From an uncultured Lachnospiraceae bacterium (lineage in GTDB: Bacteria > Bacillota > Clostridia > Lachnospirales > Lachnospiraceae): DNA of 36,929 nucleotides. The stretch spans positions 1 to 36,929 of the forward strand of contig CAMOZG010000002.1 in NCBI GenBank assembly GCA_946630825.1. Direction: 5' to 3'. Position numbers and translations under genes: made by a program. Shown here one piece after another: positions 9,368-19,095 of the stretch. The notes under the pieces were generated by a model. The model saw only the letters and a list, made by a program, of their open reading frames with translations. It was not told the origin of the DNA and ran no database searches. How positions within the stretch are numbered: the stretch's first letter is position 1; every line of letters starts with the position of its first letter.

Positions 9368-10507
9368 TTATGATCTGGAAGCCTCCATCATCTTGCTCTT
9401 AAGTTCATTTTCGATATTGGCAAGTTCCGCCTCTGCAGCCCTTCTCTTTTCCTTGCCCTCAGCCTGGATCTTTAATACCTCATCCATGGTAGATATGAGC
9501 TGCTGATTGGTATGCTTTAAGGTCTCCACATCCACTATACCCCTCTCTGACTCCTTTGCCGTCTCAATGGTTGCCGTCTTAAGGGCATCCGCATTCTTCT
9601 TAAGAAGCTCGTTGGTCATATCCGTGACCTCACGCTGCGCCTTGGCTGCCTGGTTGGAGTGCTCCACCCCAATGGCTATGACCATCTGGTTTTTCCAGAG
9701 TGGAATTGTATTGACTATGGTGGACTGGATCTTTTCCGCCATCATGGTATCACTGCTTTGTACCATGCGGATCTGGGGTCCGCTCTGCAGGGCTATGGTC
9801 CTGGTAAGCTGCAGATCGTAAAGCTTCTTTTCAAATCTGTCACACATTGCCGCCAGATCCTTTGCCGCCTGTACATCCTCGGGAAGTCCCGAAGCGTCAG
9901 CCTTTGCCTGAAGCTCCTTAAGCTCACCCTCCCTGACCTGGGAAAGCTTCTGCTTACCGGCGGCGATATACATGGTAAGCTCCTTGAAATATGCCAGGTT
10001 TGCATCATACATCTTGTCCAGCATATCCACATCCTTAAGGAGAGTCACCTGATGCTTTTCCAGCTCTGAGGTGATGACATTTACATTGGTCTCCACCTTG
10101 GCGTACTGGGCTTTAAGCTCCGTCACCCGGTTGGCACTCTTTTTGAAAAGTGCAAAGAGCCCCTTTTCATTTTCCTCCACATCAAAATCCTTAAGCTCGC
10201 CTATGAGTTTGGTGATCATATCTCCCACCTCGCCCATATCCTTGGTGCGGACAGACTCCAATGCCTTTTCGGAAAAGTCCGAAAGCTTTTTCTGGGTGCC
10301 TGCTCCGTAGTTTAGGATAGCATTGGAATTGGTAATATCGATCTGCTTTACAAACTCATCTACCTGAGCCTGCTCCTCCTTTGACAAGGTGATCTCCTCT
10401 GTCATATCCTTGTCTGCGGGGGCTGCGGCAGGCAGCTCCTTTGAATCCGGGGCGGCTGCGTCAAATACAAGTGTAGGTGCTTCTGTTTTAAATTCCATGT
10501 CTGACAT
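9368..10507 (-). CDS. telA: Toxic anion resistance protein, TelA family
   Basis: Coiled-coil protein with TelA-like core (KTANRVTELKAQYAKVETNVNVITSELEKHQVTLLKDVDMLDKMYDANLAYFKELTMYIAAGK; QSGPQIRMVQSSDTMMAEKIQSTIVNTIPLWKNQMVIAIG; actual ORF begins the first motif KKSANRVTELK). Confidence 0.88.
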   Translation of the reverse strand: MSDMEFKTEAPTLVFDAAAPDSKELPAAAPADKDMTEEITLSKEEQAQVDEFVKQIDITNSNAILNYGAGTQKKLSDFSEKALESVRTKDMGEVGDMITKLIGELKDFDVEENEKGLFALFKKSANRVTELKAQYAKVETNVNVITSELEKHQVTLLKDVDMLDKMYDANLAYFKELTMYIAAGKQKLSQVREGELKELQAKADASGLPEDVQAAKDLAAMCDRFEKKLYDLQLTRTIALQSGPQIRMVQSSDTMMAEKIQSTIVNTIPLWKNQMVIAIGVEHSNQAAKAQREVTDMTNELLKKNADALKTATIETAKESERGIVDVETLKHTNQQLISTMDEVLKIQAEGKEKRRAAEAELANIENELKSKMMEASRS

Positions 10508-10519
10508 TTCTCTCCTCCT

Positions 10520-11677
10520 TTACAATAGCGCATCCTGCTTCATCATAGTCTTCATAACCGATATGTCGGAAGATATATCCCATGCATCATCCAAAAAGAG
10601 CTGATTTAAAAGCTTTACAAATGCCTCGTTTATCACATCCATGGCATCCTCGATCTCAGCTCTGGCATTTTTGACATTTTCAATACTATCGTCCTCTTTT
10701 CCCAGCTTCACATAGCTTGTAAGAAGCTTCTCCGTGGTGGGCAGATAGTAGTTCATAAACTTTCTGAGATCAGAAGCGGTCTCCGGCTGCTTCTGAACCT
10801 TTTTAAAAATGGAAAGCACCGTGGCCTCCAAGGTATAAAGCTTGTCTGACATACTCTCGCTATCCGGGATCATGTCATTGTAGCTTCTGATACGGTTCAG
10901 ATAATCATTGCCGTCCTTGAGGATCGCCTTTACATCCTCCGGCAGTGACTCATCTATTTTATAAAAGCTCATCTGGTTTGAAGAGGTCTTTGGCACCTCC
11001 ACTGTTTTTTGGGCTGCTTCCCGTTCTGAGGCGGCTCTTACAGACCTGGCATATTCCATGTATACCTCGTCTGTCAGCATAAGGGTGGAGTGATCTCTGT
11101 CAAAGGTGGCGGTGGGCAAAAAGCCCTTCATCTTCATCTTCTTAAGATCCGACATCACCTCGTCTTCACCCCTGTCGGTTTTGTCAGCCAGCTCACGTAT
11201 CAGTATGTAGCTTCTGTCTCCGACTATTTTACCATATTCGTAAAAACGTGACACCAGTTTTTTCATGGAAGCCCCGGACATGACCACTCCGATCCCCACA
11301 GCCATAACCACGGCTAAAAAGATCATCCCTGCCACGGCGGGTATTTTCATACCACCTATGAAAAAAGGAACGGACACCCCGGCTAAAAGCACAAAGGCAA
11401 AAGCAATCATGGCTGCCCCTGCCCATATCTGACCCTTACCCAGATCGTGGCTTACCTCCTTTGTGAAAAATGGCGGTCTGTAGGATACTGCTTTTCTGGT
11501 GGCTTTTATCACATCAGAAACTGCCCCCACTCCGCTTTTTATCACCGTGGAGGTGGTATCCGACACCACACTTCTAAGCTGTGTCCCAAGTCCTGTATAG
11601 TCATGGGTAGAAAGTGCCTTGTCGATCTTTTCTATCATATTGTCTCCTGCCAAAAGCAGGTCGTCTATCAAAGCCAT
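10520..11677 (-). CDS. XpaC-like membrane protein (5-bromo-4-chloroindolyl phosphate hydrolysis family)
   Basis: Two TM segments then soluble C-terminal domain; immediately upstream of telA, the known XpaC/TelA neighbourhood. Confidence 0.75.
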   Translation of the reverse strand: MALIDDLLLAGDNMIEKIDKALSTHDYTGLGTQLRSVVSDTTSTVIKSGVGAVSDVIKATRKAVSYRPPFFTKEVSHDLGKGQIWAGAAMIAFAFVLLAGVSVPFFIGGMKIPAVAGMIFLAVVMAVGIGVVMSGASMKKLVSRFYEYGKIVGDRSYILIRELADKTDRGEDEVMSDLKKMKMKGFLPTATFDRDHSTLMLTDEVYMEYARSVRAASEREAAQKTVEVPKTSSNQMSFYKIDESLPEDVKAILKDGNDYLNRIRSYNDMIPDSESMSDKLYTLEATVLSIFKKVQKQPETASDLRKFMNYYLPTTEKLLTSYVKLGKEDDSIENVKNARAEIEDAMDVINEAFVKLLNQLFLDDAWDISSDISVMKTMMKQDALL

Positions 11678-11685
11678 TTTATCAC

Positions 11686-13434
11686 CTATGTCCTCTGTCC
11701 GTGGATAATGTGATCCATGTATAAAGCCCTGCCTAACTCAGCGGCGATAAGCTCTCCCATGTCGTACATCTTCCCGGATATCTCGCATGCCAAAAGTCCA
11801 AAGATCTGTTTTTCGCAAAAGACAGGAAAGGTTATATAGCCCATGCCCACAGCGGGAACCTCCTCCCGGATGAACATATCCCGCACACTGCCCTTTTGCT
11901 TGCTTTTGGATATCATATAAAGCTGGCCGTCCCTTATCATGCACTTAAGATTAATTGTGTCGGGATATTTCTGTTTATCACCACCGTAGGTCTGGGGCTC
12001 AGTGTACATATAAAACAGCATGTTTGTCACGCCGATCTTTTCCAGCATCCTTATGGATATCTCGGTAGGATCCCCGGACTTTTCTTCCGTGGCGGACCTG
12101 GCAGACAAAAACTGCCTCATCCTCTCCCGTTCCTCAGCGGTCTGACGGATGACCTTTTCCTTTTCCCCGGAGGTTATATATATCATCCGGTCCTTGAAAC
12201 GTAAAAAGAGACGGTTGATGAGCACATTGGCTGCCACGGATTTCTGAGCCACATTTATGGTTGCCTGCATAAGTCCCAGACTCCTCATCAGACGCTGGGT
12301 GTCGGTGTAGTCCATGGCACCGTTGTCTATGAAGACATCTATCATATCGCAGATATCCCGGAATTCTTCCGGACTTAAATACCTGCTTTTTACAGCCTTG
12401 ATCATACGATCTACGATCTCTCCGAAAAGCCTTTTTAAGTTTACATCCGTTCGCCTGTAGGTGTCTGTGCGGTATCTGTAAAAGCATGTATCAAAAAGCC
12501 TGTCAATGGCAGGACGGTCCATACCTATCACATCCATGGAGCTTAGATCCCAGATCTCATAGTCCATGGAGGCTCTCATGTATATCTTGGTGGAGACCTG
12601 TTCTGATAAGACCTCCTTGCCGTCGATCTTATTTACGACCATCTCCAGGGCTTTCTTTCCCACCGTCATCTCCTTAGGGCCAATGGAGGAAAGGGGCGGA
12701 GACATCTCTCCTGCCATTCTGGTATTGTCAAAGCCAAATACCATTATATCTATCCCCGGCACCAGTCCCCGTTTTTTAAGCACGGTATAAAGCGCCTTTG
12801 CCACAGAATCATTTACGCAAAATACTGCCTCTGCATCAGGATTGTCGTCCAAAAGCTTTCCCGCTTCCTCAGTGCAGTTTACGGACATATCCGTATTTAT
12901 GTGTCCATGCTCCGGTAGCTCCAGACCTCTTTCCTTCAGGCAGCGCTTAAGTATCTCCCGTCTTTCAACGGCATCAAAATTATCCTCCCTGCCTCCAAGC
13001 ATGACTATCCTGCCAAGTCCTCCCAAATTGACAAGCATATCCACGGCTTCTCTTATGCCGGATTCATTGTCATACTTGACCACAGTCTCATTTGGAATGC
13101 TTGCTGAGATAAAGACCCTGGGAATATCTGAAAATCTTCCCAGAAATTCCAAAAGCTCCACCTCTTCCATCTCACGAAGAGCCCCCAAAGCTATTATCAG
13201 TCCGTCAAATCTGCACGCCCAGCTTAAATTGAAAACAGAATTGTATATGACCCTGTGCTCATGAAGCGCCTGATTCTGCTCCCTTCCGTCATCCATCTTT
13301 CCGGCAATGGTAATAAGCCTGATATCCCTGTCCTCCGGTATGGCACGGTAGATAGTCCTGACGATATCCTGGGTGTAGTCGGTTGACAGATCCTCAACCA
13401 GAAGTCCGATTGTAATGGTTTCCCCCTTAGTCAT
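11686..13434 (-). CDS. Cytosolic LacI/PBP1-type ligand-binding sensor protein without HTH; C-terminal GAF-like region
   Basis: N-terminus TITIGLLVEDLSTDYTQDIVRTIYRAI starts directly at the PBP1 fold; AVFCVNDSVAKALYTVLKKRGLVPGIDIMVFGFDNTRMA is LacI-like; no HTH before it and no GGDEF after it. Confidence 0.72.
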   Translation of the reverse strand: MTKGETITIGLLVEDLSTDYTQDIVRTIYRAIPEDRDIRLITIAGKMDDGREQNQALHEHRVIYNSVFNLSWACRFDGLIIALGALREMEEVELLEFLGRFSDIPRVFISASIPNETVVKYDNESGIREAVDMLVNLGGLGRIVMLGGREDNFDAVERREILKRCLKERGLELPEHGHINTDMSVNCTEEAGKLLDDNPDAEAVFCVNDSVAKALYTVLKKRGLVPGIDIMVFGFDNTRMAGEMSPPLSSIGPKEMTVGKKALEMVVNKIDGKEVLSEQVSTKIYMRASMDYEIWDLSSMDVIGMDRPAIDRLFDTCFYRYRTDTYRRTDVNLKRLFGEIVDRMIKAVKSRYLSPEEFRDICDMIDVFIDNGAMDYTDTQRLMRSLGLMQATINVAQKSVAANVLINRLFLRFKDRMIYITSGEKEKVIRQTAEERERMRQFLSARSATEEKSGDPTEISIRMLEKIGVTNMLFYMYTEPQTYGGDKQKYPDTINLKCMIRDGQLYMISKSKQKGSVRDMFIREEVPAVGMGYITFPVFCEKQIFGLLACEISGKMYDMGELIAAELGRALYMDHIIHGQRT

Positions 13435-13440
13435 AAATCA

Positions 13441-15966
13441 TCAACCTCTCACGTCTAAATCCGGGCTCGGCTTGGAAAAATAATATCCCTGGGAATAATC
13501 CACCCTGTATTTTTTGATTATCTTTTGTATTTCCTCATTCTCCACAAACTCCGCAATGATCCTGAATTTGTGTGACCCCAGATGCCGCCAGCTTGCAATG
13601 AGTGAAATGAGTCTTTCCGACTCAGGATTGTCACAGCACCTTTTTATTATGGAACCGTCTATCTTAAGGTAATCCAGCTCGATACTTAAGATGTGCTGCA
13701 GGTTTGAAAAGCCGCTTCCGAAATCATCTATGGCTATCTTTGCTCCCAAGTCATGGATCTTGTCCACGAAATTGATCAGATACTCATAGTCATCCACATC
13801 CTCATTTTCAAGTATCTCGAATATAAAGTTTTCCGGATGCTCGGAGGATCTTAAAAAATCGTAAATATACTGCACCAGCTCATGGTTTTTGATATCACGG
13901 AATCCCAAATTTACACTGACACTCACGTCATTTATGCTTTCAAATTTCTTGAAAACCTTTTTAATCATTATCATGGAAATGGAATCATACAAAAGCCCAT
14001 AGGTCCTTGCCACGTCCAAAAATGCCCCGGGGGCAAGTATATTTCCGCTCTCATCCATGAGTCTCATGAGAGCCTCATAGTGGTGGATCCGCTTTTCCTT
14101 ATTGTCATATATGCCCTGGTAATAGGGAATGACCTTGTCATGGGCTATGGCATAGTTTATTACATTCACCATGCGATAGCGCTCCCGTAGCTTTTCCGTA
14201 TCGAGGGCATTCATCTCTGCCTTCGTCAGCATGAACTGTATGTTTTTCTGCGCCATCTCCACCTTGGAGGATCTGTAGGTATCATAGATATTGTCCACGG
14301 TGCAGTCATCTATCAGGCAAAACTGGGGAACTATGGCGATAAAATCCTCTGTTGCCTCAAACAGATTTTTCTGCAGCTCCTCCATATCCAAAAGAAACTG
14401 GGGCAAGGATACCATGTATGAGGTGGCGCCTATTGCCACATCCCATCCATTCAACACATAGAAGCGGTACTTTTTTGCCCTTGCAAAAGCCGCACATTTT
14501 TTGGTGTAGTTGTGGTAGGTAAGCTCTATCACATCCTCTGAAAAAACTGCACGCATATTGGAGATGTCGCTTACACTTATCATGCAGACCCGGTCATAGC
14601 CCTTGGTTTTGATGTCCATATTAAGCGCCGCCGCATTGGCATATTCTTCACCGCCGGAGTATAAAAGTTTATTTTTGTAATCCTGTAAAAGACTTGCCAG
14701 ACCCTCGGGCATATTTTCCGTCTCATTTCCGTACTCCTCCTGAAGTCCGGCTATATAGGTCAAAATCCCCTGGTCGTCCTGGGTCAGTTCATCCGTGTAG
14801 GCAAAAACAAAGGGATTAAATTCCTGGGAAGCCTCGTTTTCCCCGGTCACAGCCATTACAAAGGAGCTGTTCATATATACATTTTTACCCCGGACATTTG
14901 AGATCTCACCATTGGTGACGCAGCCGAACATATTGGAGTTTTCATATACGGAAAGCTCCCATCTTACGGAGTTGGGGTACAGCCCGTATCTTAAGGAACA
15001 GGAATAAGCCAGGATCATTTCGGATTTTTTGAAATTCTCCACCTGCATAAACATGGCTCTGTCGTCCGCTATGATCTTGCCGGTGTAGATAAATCCCCGT
15101 CTGATCTCCCTGTTTTCATCTATACGGTTAAAAGCCCAGAGCAGGTGTCTGTCCCTGTCGTAATTTACAAAAAGAGGCACATCATCACTGTCTGAATATA
15201 CATAGGGCAAAAGTCCGGTTATCTGGGGATCTTTCTTTACAGCCTCACCGGTACCGTCTAAATATACGTCTGCCGCATTTTTCCCGTCTATCTTTAAGAT
15301 ATTTATATCCGAGGTCTCTGTAATAAACTGTCTGGGGCCCACCGGCTGTGCTCCTGTGGCACAGCTAGCCATTGCCTCCACTTCTTCTCCGCTAATGGAA
15401 GCCACAAAAATGCTTCTTTCCGACCAGCTGTTTTCGTCAAATACAAAGCCGTGGGTAACCAAAAGTGGACTGGAGGGATCCGGTTTATTTGCGATTCCTC
15501 CTATCATCCTGATGCCGGGAAATACCTGATTGCTTTTGTCCACAAACCTGGATACCTCCGAGTACCAACCGGATACAAAGGTAAGAAGCAGCTTTGTGTC
15601 ATCCGAGATCACCGCATCCTTTACCATATGGCACATCTCATCCGCCAAGTACAGGGTGTCATCCCCGGACATAATGGGAAGCATGGCAGTTTTGACCTTG
15701 CCTCTTTCCATCTGTGTTACGGAGATAATACACTGGTTCGGCAGGTACTTTCCCCAGCCGATAACAGCCGAAGCACTGGTACCGTAGATGTAGGCACCGG
15801 GGATATTTTGCTTGATAAAACGCGCAAGATCCACAGCCTCATCCCCTGAATGGATAGAGGTGTGGATCCTGACTAAAATATCGCCTTTTTGTGAATTAAG
15901 CATGAGCTGATTGAAAACCTCCGCCAGCCTTGCTTTTGAAATATACTGGAAATTCCATGTAAACAT
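13441..15966 (-). CDS. FIST-domain / degenerate GGDEF-like / EAL-domain protein, predicted c-di-GMP phosphodiesterase
   Basis: FIST-type N-terminus (GAYIYGTSASAVIG, VSGWYSEVSRFVDKSNQVFPGIRMIGGIA); EAL motifs YEALMRL, FEILENE, IAIDDFGSGFSNL, YLKIDGSII, AEFVE, YSQGYYFSKP. Confidence 0.88.
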   Translation of the reverse strand: MFTWNFQYISKARLAEVFNQLMLNSQKGDILVRIHTSIHSGDEAVDLARFIKQNIPGAYIYGTSASAVIGWGKYLPNQCIISVTQMERGKVKTAMLPIMSGDDTLYLADEMCHMVKDAVISDDTKLLLTFVSGWYSEVSRFVDKSNQVFPGIRMIGGIANKPDPSSPLLVTHGFVFDENSWSERSIFVASISGEEVEAMASCATGAQPVGPRQFITETSDINILKIDGKNAADVYLDGTGEAVKKDPQITGLLPYVYSDSDDVPLFVNYDRDRHLLWAFNRIDENREIRRGFIYTGKIIADDRAMFMQVENFKKSEMILAYSCSLRYGLYPNSVRWELSVYENSNMFGCVTNGEISNVRGKNVYMNSSFVMAVTGENEASQEFNPFVFAYTDELTQDDQGILTYIAGLQEEYGNETENMPEGLASLLQDYKNKLLYSGGEEYANAAALNMDIKTKGYDRVCMISVSDISNMRAVFSEDVIELTYHNYTKKCAAFARAKKYRFYVLNGWDVAIGATSYMVSLPQFLLDMEELQKNLFEATEDFIAIVPQFCLIDDCTVDNIYDTYRSSKVEMAQKNIQFMLTKAEMNALDTEKLRERYRMVNVINYAIAHDKVIPYYQGIYDNKEKRIHHYEALMRLMDESGNILAPGAFLDVARTYGLLYDSISMIMIKKVFKKFESINDVSVSVNLGFRDIKNHELVQYIYDFLRSSEHPENFIFEILENEDVDDYEYLINFVDKIHDLGAKIAIDDFGSGFSNLQHILSIELDYLKIDGSIIKRCCDNPESERLISLIASWRHLGSHKFRIIAEFVENEEIQKIIKKYRVDYSQGYYFSKPSPDLDVRG

Positions 15967-15986
15967 ACGGTCTATCTTCTCCTATC

Positions 15987-16451
15987 CTATCCTATTCTCT
16001 GTATGTCCTCAGGATTCTCGACTCCATACCGCACTATGAAGTCCCTTAGATCATCATCATTTTTTATCAGTGTAACCGGTTCAAACTTTCCCGTGGTCTT
16101 GTCTATGAAACCTGCCACCTGCTCCCCGTTTGCTATGCTGGTCCTAAGTACCGGATGCTTGATCCTTGGATCGTAGCTGTGCTTTTTTCTGTCGGGGAAA
16201 AATGCATTGTATTCCTTGTCCAGCTTTTTGTATGCACTTACCTCTTTGTCCAAGGCATCCTCCCGAAGAGGCTTTTTTTTCGCCAGTCCCAGAAGTCCCC
16301 CCACTGTAACACAGATCAGTAAAATGACCGCACCGTAAGAACTGTGCCCCAGAAACAGGGATACCAAAAAGATCACCCCGCCTATTATACCGCCGTACAT
16401 AGCTCCTTCCGACAGATAGGTATCTGTTGTGTCATTACTGCTCTTTTTCAT
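15987..16451 (-). CDS. Small membrane protein of unknown function
   Basis: Two hydrophobic segments (GGIIGGVIFLVSLFLG; GAVILLICVTVGGLLGL) plus soluble C-terminus; 3 nt from sufU stop. Confidence 0.65.
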   Translation of the reverse strand: MKKSSNDTTDTYLSEGAMYGGIIGGVIFLVSLFLGHSSYGAVILLICVTVGGLLGLAKKKPLREDALDKEVSAYKKLDKEYNAFFPDRKKHSYDPRIKHPVLRTSIANGEQVAGFIDKTTGKFEPVTLIKNDDDLRDFIVRYGVENPEDIQRIG

Positions 16452-16454
16452 GGA

Positions 16455-16910
16455 TTACAGTATATCTCCCTCAGACATTGTATGTCCATCCCGGACCATT
16501 TCCTCCATGGTATGCCAGCCCAGCACGGCACACTTGACCCTGGCAGGCATATGGGATACATCCTGAAGCACTCCTGCCTCCTCTAATTCATCCCTCTCTT
16601 CATCACTTATGCCCTCTTTTATCATCCGCATAAATATGTCTGAGAGCCTTAATGCCTCATCCTTGCTTTTGCCTATAATAAGATCCAGCATCATGTCGGC
16701 GGAAGCCTGGGATATGGCACAGCCATCCCCCTCATATGCTCCGTCCACTATCATATCATTTTCCACCTTAAGGTTTAAAATGATATCATCCCCACAGGAA
16801 GGATTCACTCCCTCCAATGTCAGATTTGCATCCGCAAGCTTTTTTTTATGCCCGGGATTCATGTTGTGATCAGTGAGTATCTCGTTGTAAAAAGTGCTCG
16901 ACTGCTGCAT
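16455..16910 (-). CDS. sufU: SUF system Fe-S/sulfur-transfer scaffold SufU
   Basis: Conserved Cys motifs NPSCGDDI, DGCAISQAS, RVKCAVLGW; start MQQSSTFYNEIL preceded by GAGG. Confidence 0.93.
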   Translation of the reverse strand: MQQSSTFYNEILTDHNMNPGHKKKLADANLTLEGVNPSCGDDIILNLKVENDMIVDGAYEGDGCAISQASADMMLDLIIGKSKDEALRLSDIFMRMIKEGISDEERDELEEAGVLQDVSHMPARVKCAVLGWHTMEEMVRDGHTMSEGDIL

Positions 16911-16926
16911 TGTATTAACCTCGCTT

Positions 16927-18150
16927 TTAATCCGAAAAGCCCATTTCCCCCCTGATATGGGACAGGGTCTCCACAAAGGCATCTATGTCCTCGTGAGTGT
17001 TGTAAAACGCCAGGCTTGCCCTGGTGGTGGACATCCTCTTAAGATGCTTGTGAAGGGGCTGTACACAGTGATGACCTGCCCTTACGGCTATGCCGTGGGA
17101 ATCAAAAATAGTTGCCACATCATGGGGGTGAACTCCCTCCAATACAAAGGTAAGTATACCATGATGTTCGGCGGGATCCGTGGATCCCAATATCTCCACA
17201 TGACCAATGTTTGTCATCTTTTCATAGGCATAGGTGGTAAGTTCCCTTTCCACAGACTCTATTTTATCAAATCCTACGCGATTCATAAAGCGTATTCCTT
17301 CAGCCATGCCTATGGCGCCTCCGGCATTTACCGTACCTGCCTCAAATTTGTGGGGAACCTCCGCATAGGTGGCACCGCAGCGGGTCACATACTCTATCAT
17401 CTCGCCGCCGTACAAAAAGGGAGGCATCTTTTCCAAAAGCCCGCTTTTGCCATAGAGGGCGCCTATGCCCATTGGACCGTACATCTTATGTCCCGAAAAG
17501 GCGAGAAAGTCCACATCCAGCTCCTGCACATCCACCGGAATGTGGGGCACACTCTGGGCACCGTCACAGACAAAGACCGCTCCCTTTTCATGGGCGATCC
17601 TTGCAAAGGCCCTGATATCATTTACCCTGCCAAAGAGATTTGAAACCTGGGTTATGCACACCAGCTTTGTATGCTCATTGCAAAGCTTTTCAAGCTGGTT
17701 CGGGTCTAAATATCCCCTCTCATCACATTCAAAAAATACCAGCTTTGCTCCTGTGTGCTTCGCCACCTGCTGCCAGGGAAGGAGGTTGCTGTGGTGCTCC
17801 ATTATGGACACTACGATCTCGTCATCATTGCGAAGAAAGTTCATGCCATAGGAGTATGCCACCAGATTAAGGCTTTCGGTGGCATTTCTGGTAAATACTA
17901 TGTCCTCCTTTTTAGGAGCATTTATAAGCTCTGCCACTGTAGCTCTGGCATCATCATAGGCATCAGTAGCCTCAACCGAAAGGTCATAGAGCCCCCGGAG
18001 GGGATTTGCATTGTGATCTCTGTAATACTGCTCCACTGCATCCATTACACACCGGGGCTTCTGGGATGTGGCTGCATTGTCTAAATATATTGTACTTCTA
18101 TTTTTCAAAAGAGGAAACTGCTCTCTTATCTCTTTTTCAAAATCCGTCAT
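16927..18150 (-). CDS. sufS: Cysteine desulfurase SufS
   Basis: IYLDNAATSQKP, VSIMEHHSNLLPWQ, FLAFSGHKMYGPMGIG (PLP Lys), RAGHHCVQPLH (catalytic Cys). Confidence 0.96.
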   Translation of the reverse strand: MTDFEKEIREQFPLLKNRSTIYLDNAATSQKPRCVMDAVEQYYRDHNANPLRGLYDLSVEATDAYDDARATVAELINAPKKEDIVFTRNATESLNLVAYSYGMNFLRNDDEIVVSIMEHHSNLLPWQQVAKHTGAKLVFFECDERGYLDPNQLEKLCNEHTKLVCITQVSNLFGRVNDIRAFARIAHEKGAVFVCDGAQSVPHIPVDVQELDVDFLAFSGHKMYGPMGIGALYGKSGLLEKMPPFLYGGEMIEYVTRCGATYAEVPHKFEAGTVNAGGAIGMAEGIRFMNRVGFDKIESVERELTTYAYEKMTNIGHVEILGSTDPAEHHGILTFVLEGVHPHDVATIFDSHGIAVRAGHHCVQPLHKHLKRMSTTRASLAFYNTHEDIDAFVETLSHIRGEMGFSD

Positions 18151-18159
18151 AGTTTTTTA

Positions 18160-19095
18160 TCACTCCATAAATTTTGCAATAAGCTCCCGGCTTACTTCGT
18201 CGGGGATGTAGGAGGCAATGGCATCTATCCTGGCTCGCGCCATCATTTCATATATCCTCTGCTCCGGTATCCCCCGGGATCTGAGGTAAAACATCATATC
18301 CTCCGACAGCTTTCCTATGGTGGCTCCGTGGGTTCCCTCCACATCCTCCTCTGCACAGAGGATGAGAGGTACTGTCTTATTTACCACTCCCTCATCCATG
18401 AGAAGCACGTCCTCTATCTCGGCACCCACCGATCCGGCGCATCCCCTTTTAAAATCTATGGAGCCTCTGAAAAGCTTGCTCGCCTTATCCCTAAGGACTC
18501 CGTTGACCTTTATGTCGGAGGTGGTCTTTTTTCCTATCTGGTTTGCCACATAATTTATGTCCAGTGAATCGTCATTTTGCACCTGATAAGCCAGCTTGAT
18601 ATCCAGTGCCCCATGGCGTCCTAAAAGCTCTGCGGTGCAGCCTAAATAGGTTTGGTGTCCGCCTAATATCACCTGGATCAGCTCAAAGGTTCCATTGTCC
18701 ATCACCTCACCGGTAATGTCATCAATGAAGGTAACATCCCTTCCCAGCCTCTGGGTCTGGACTATGGTAAGCTTTCCTCCCTTTTTGATACTGTAGTGAA
18801 TCTTGATCCCGGCGGTGGCACTCACCTGGGGCGCGGAATAAAAATCCATTATCAAAATGGCACTGGCATCCTCTTCCACCTGAATGTCGTAAGAGTCCAC
18901 CTCCTGCCAGTCCTGTGTATATTCAAAGGAAAGCCTCATGGGCTCAGCCATGACGGTGTGAGCCTCCACCTTAAAGCTCTCGGTCTCCACCGGCATCTGC
19001 CAGATGGCTCCCGCCTCATCCGAAAGCCGGGCTTCGTTTACATGAAGCCAGTTCCAGGTAGGAGTTGGAATTTTATTTATAGTTATATTTGACAT
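18160..19095 (-). CDS. sufD: Fe-S assembly protein SufD
   Basis: SufBD-type beta-helix core (DISGEVMDNG.. KVNGVLRDKASKLFRGSIDFKRGCAGSVGAEIEDVLLMDEGVVNKTVPLILCAEEDVEGTHGATIGKLSEDMMFYLRSRGI); 1-nt overlap with sufB. Confidence 0.93.
   Translation of the reverse strand: MSNITINKIPTPTWNWLHVNEARLSDEAGAIWQMPVETESFKVEAHTVMAEPMRLSFEYTQDWQEVDSYDIQVEEDASAILIMDFYSAPQVSATAGIKIHYSIKKGGKLTIVQTQRLGRDVTFIDDITGEVMDNGTFELIQVILGGHQTYLGCTAELLGRHGALDIKLAYQVQNDDSLDINYVANQIGKKTTSDIKVNGVLRDKASKLFRGSIDFKRGCAGSVGAEIEDVLLMDEGVVNKTVPLILCAEEDVEGTHGATIGKLSEDMMFYLRSRGIPEQRIYEMMARARIDAIASYIPDEVSRELIAKFME

Noticed and set aside
16894-17643. 249-aa plus-strand ORF
   Set aside because: Fully antisense to sufS/sufU, whose identity is certain; no SD or promoter seen.
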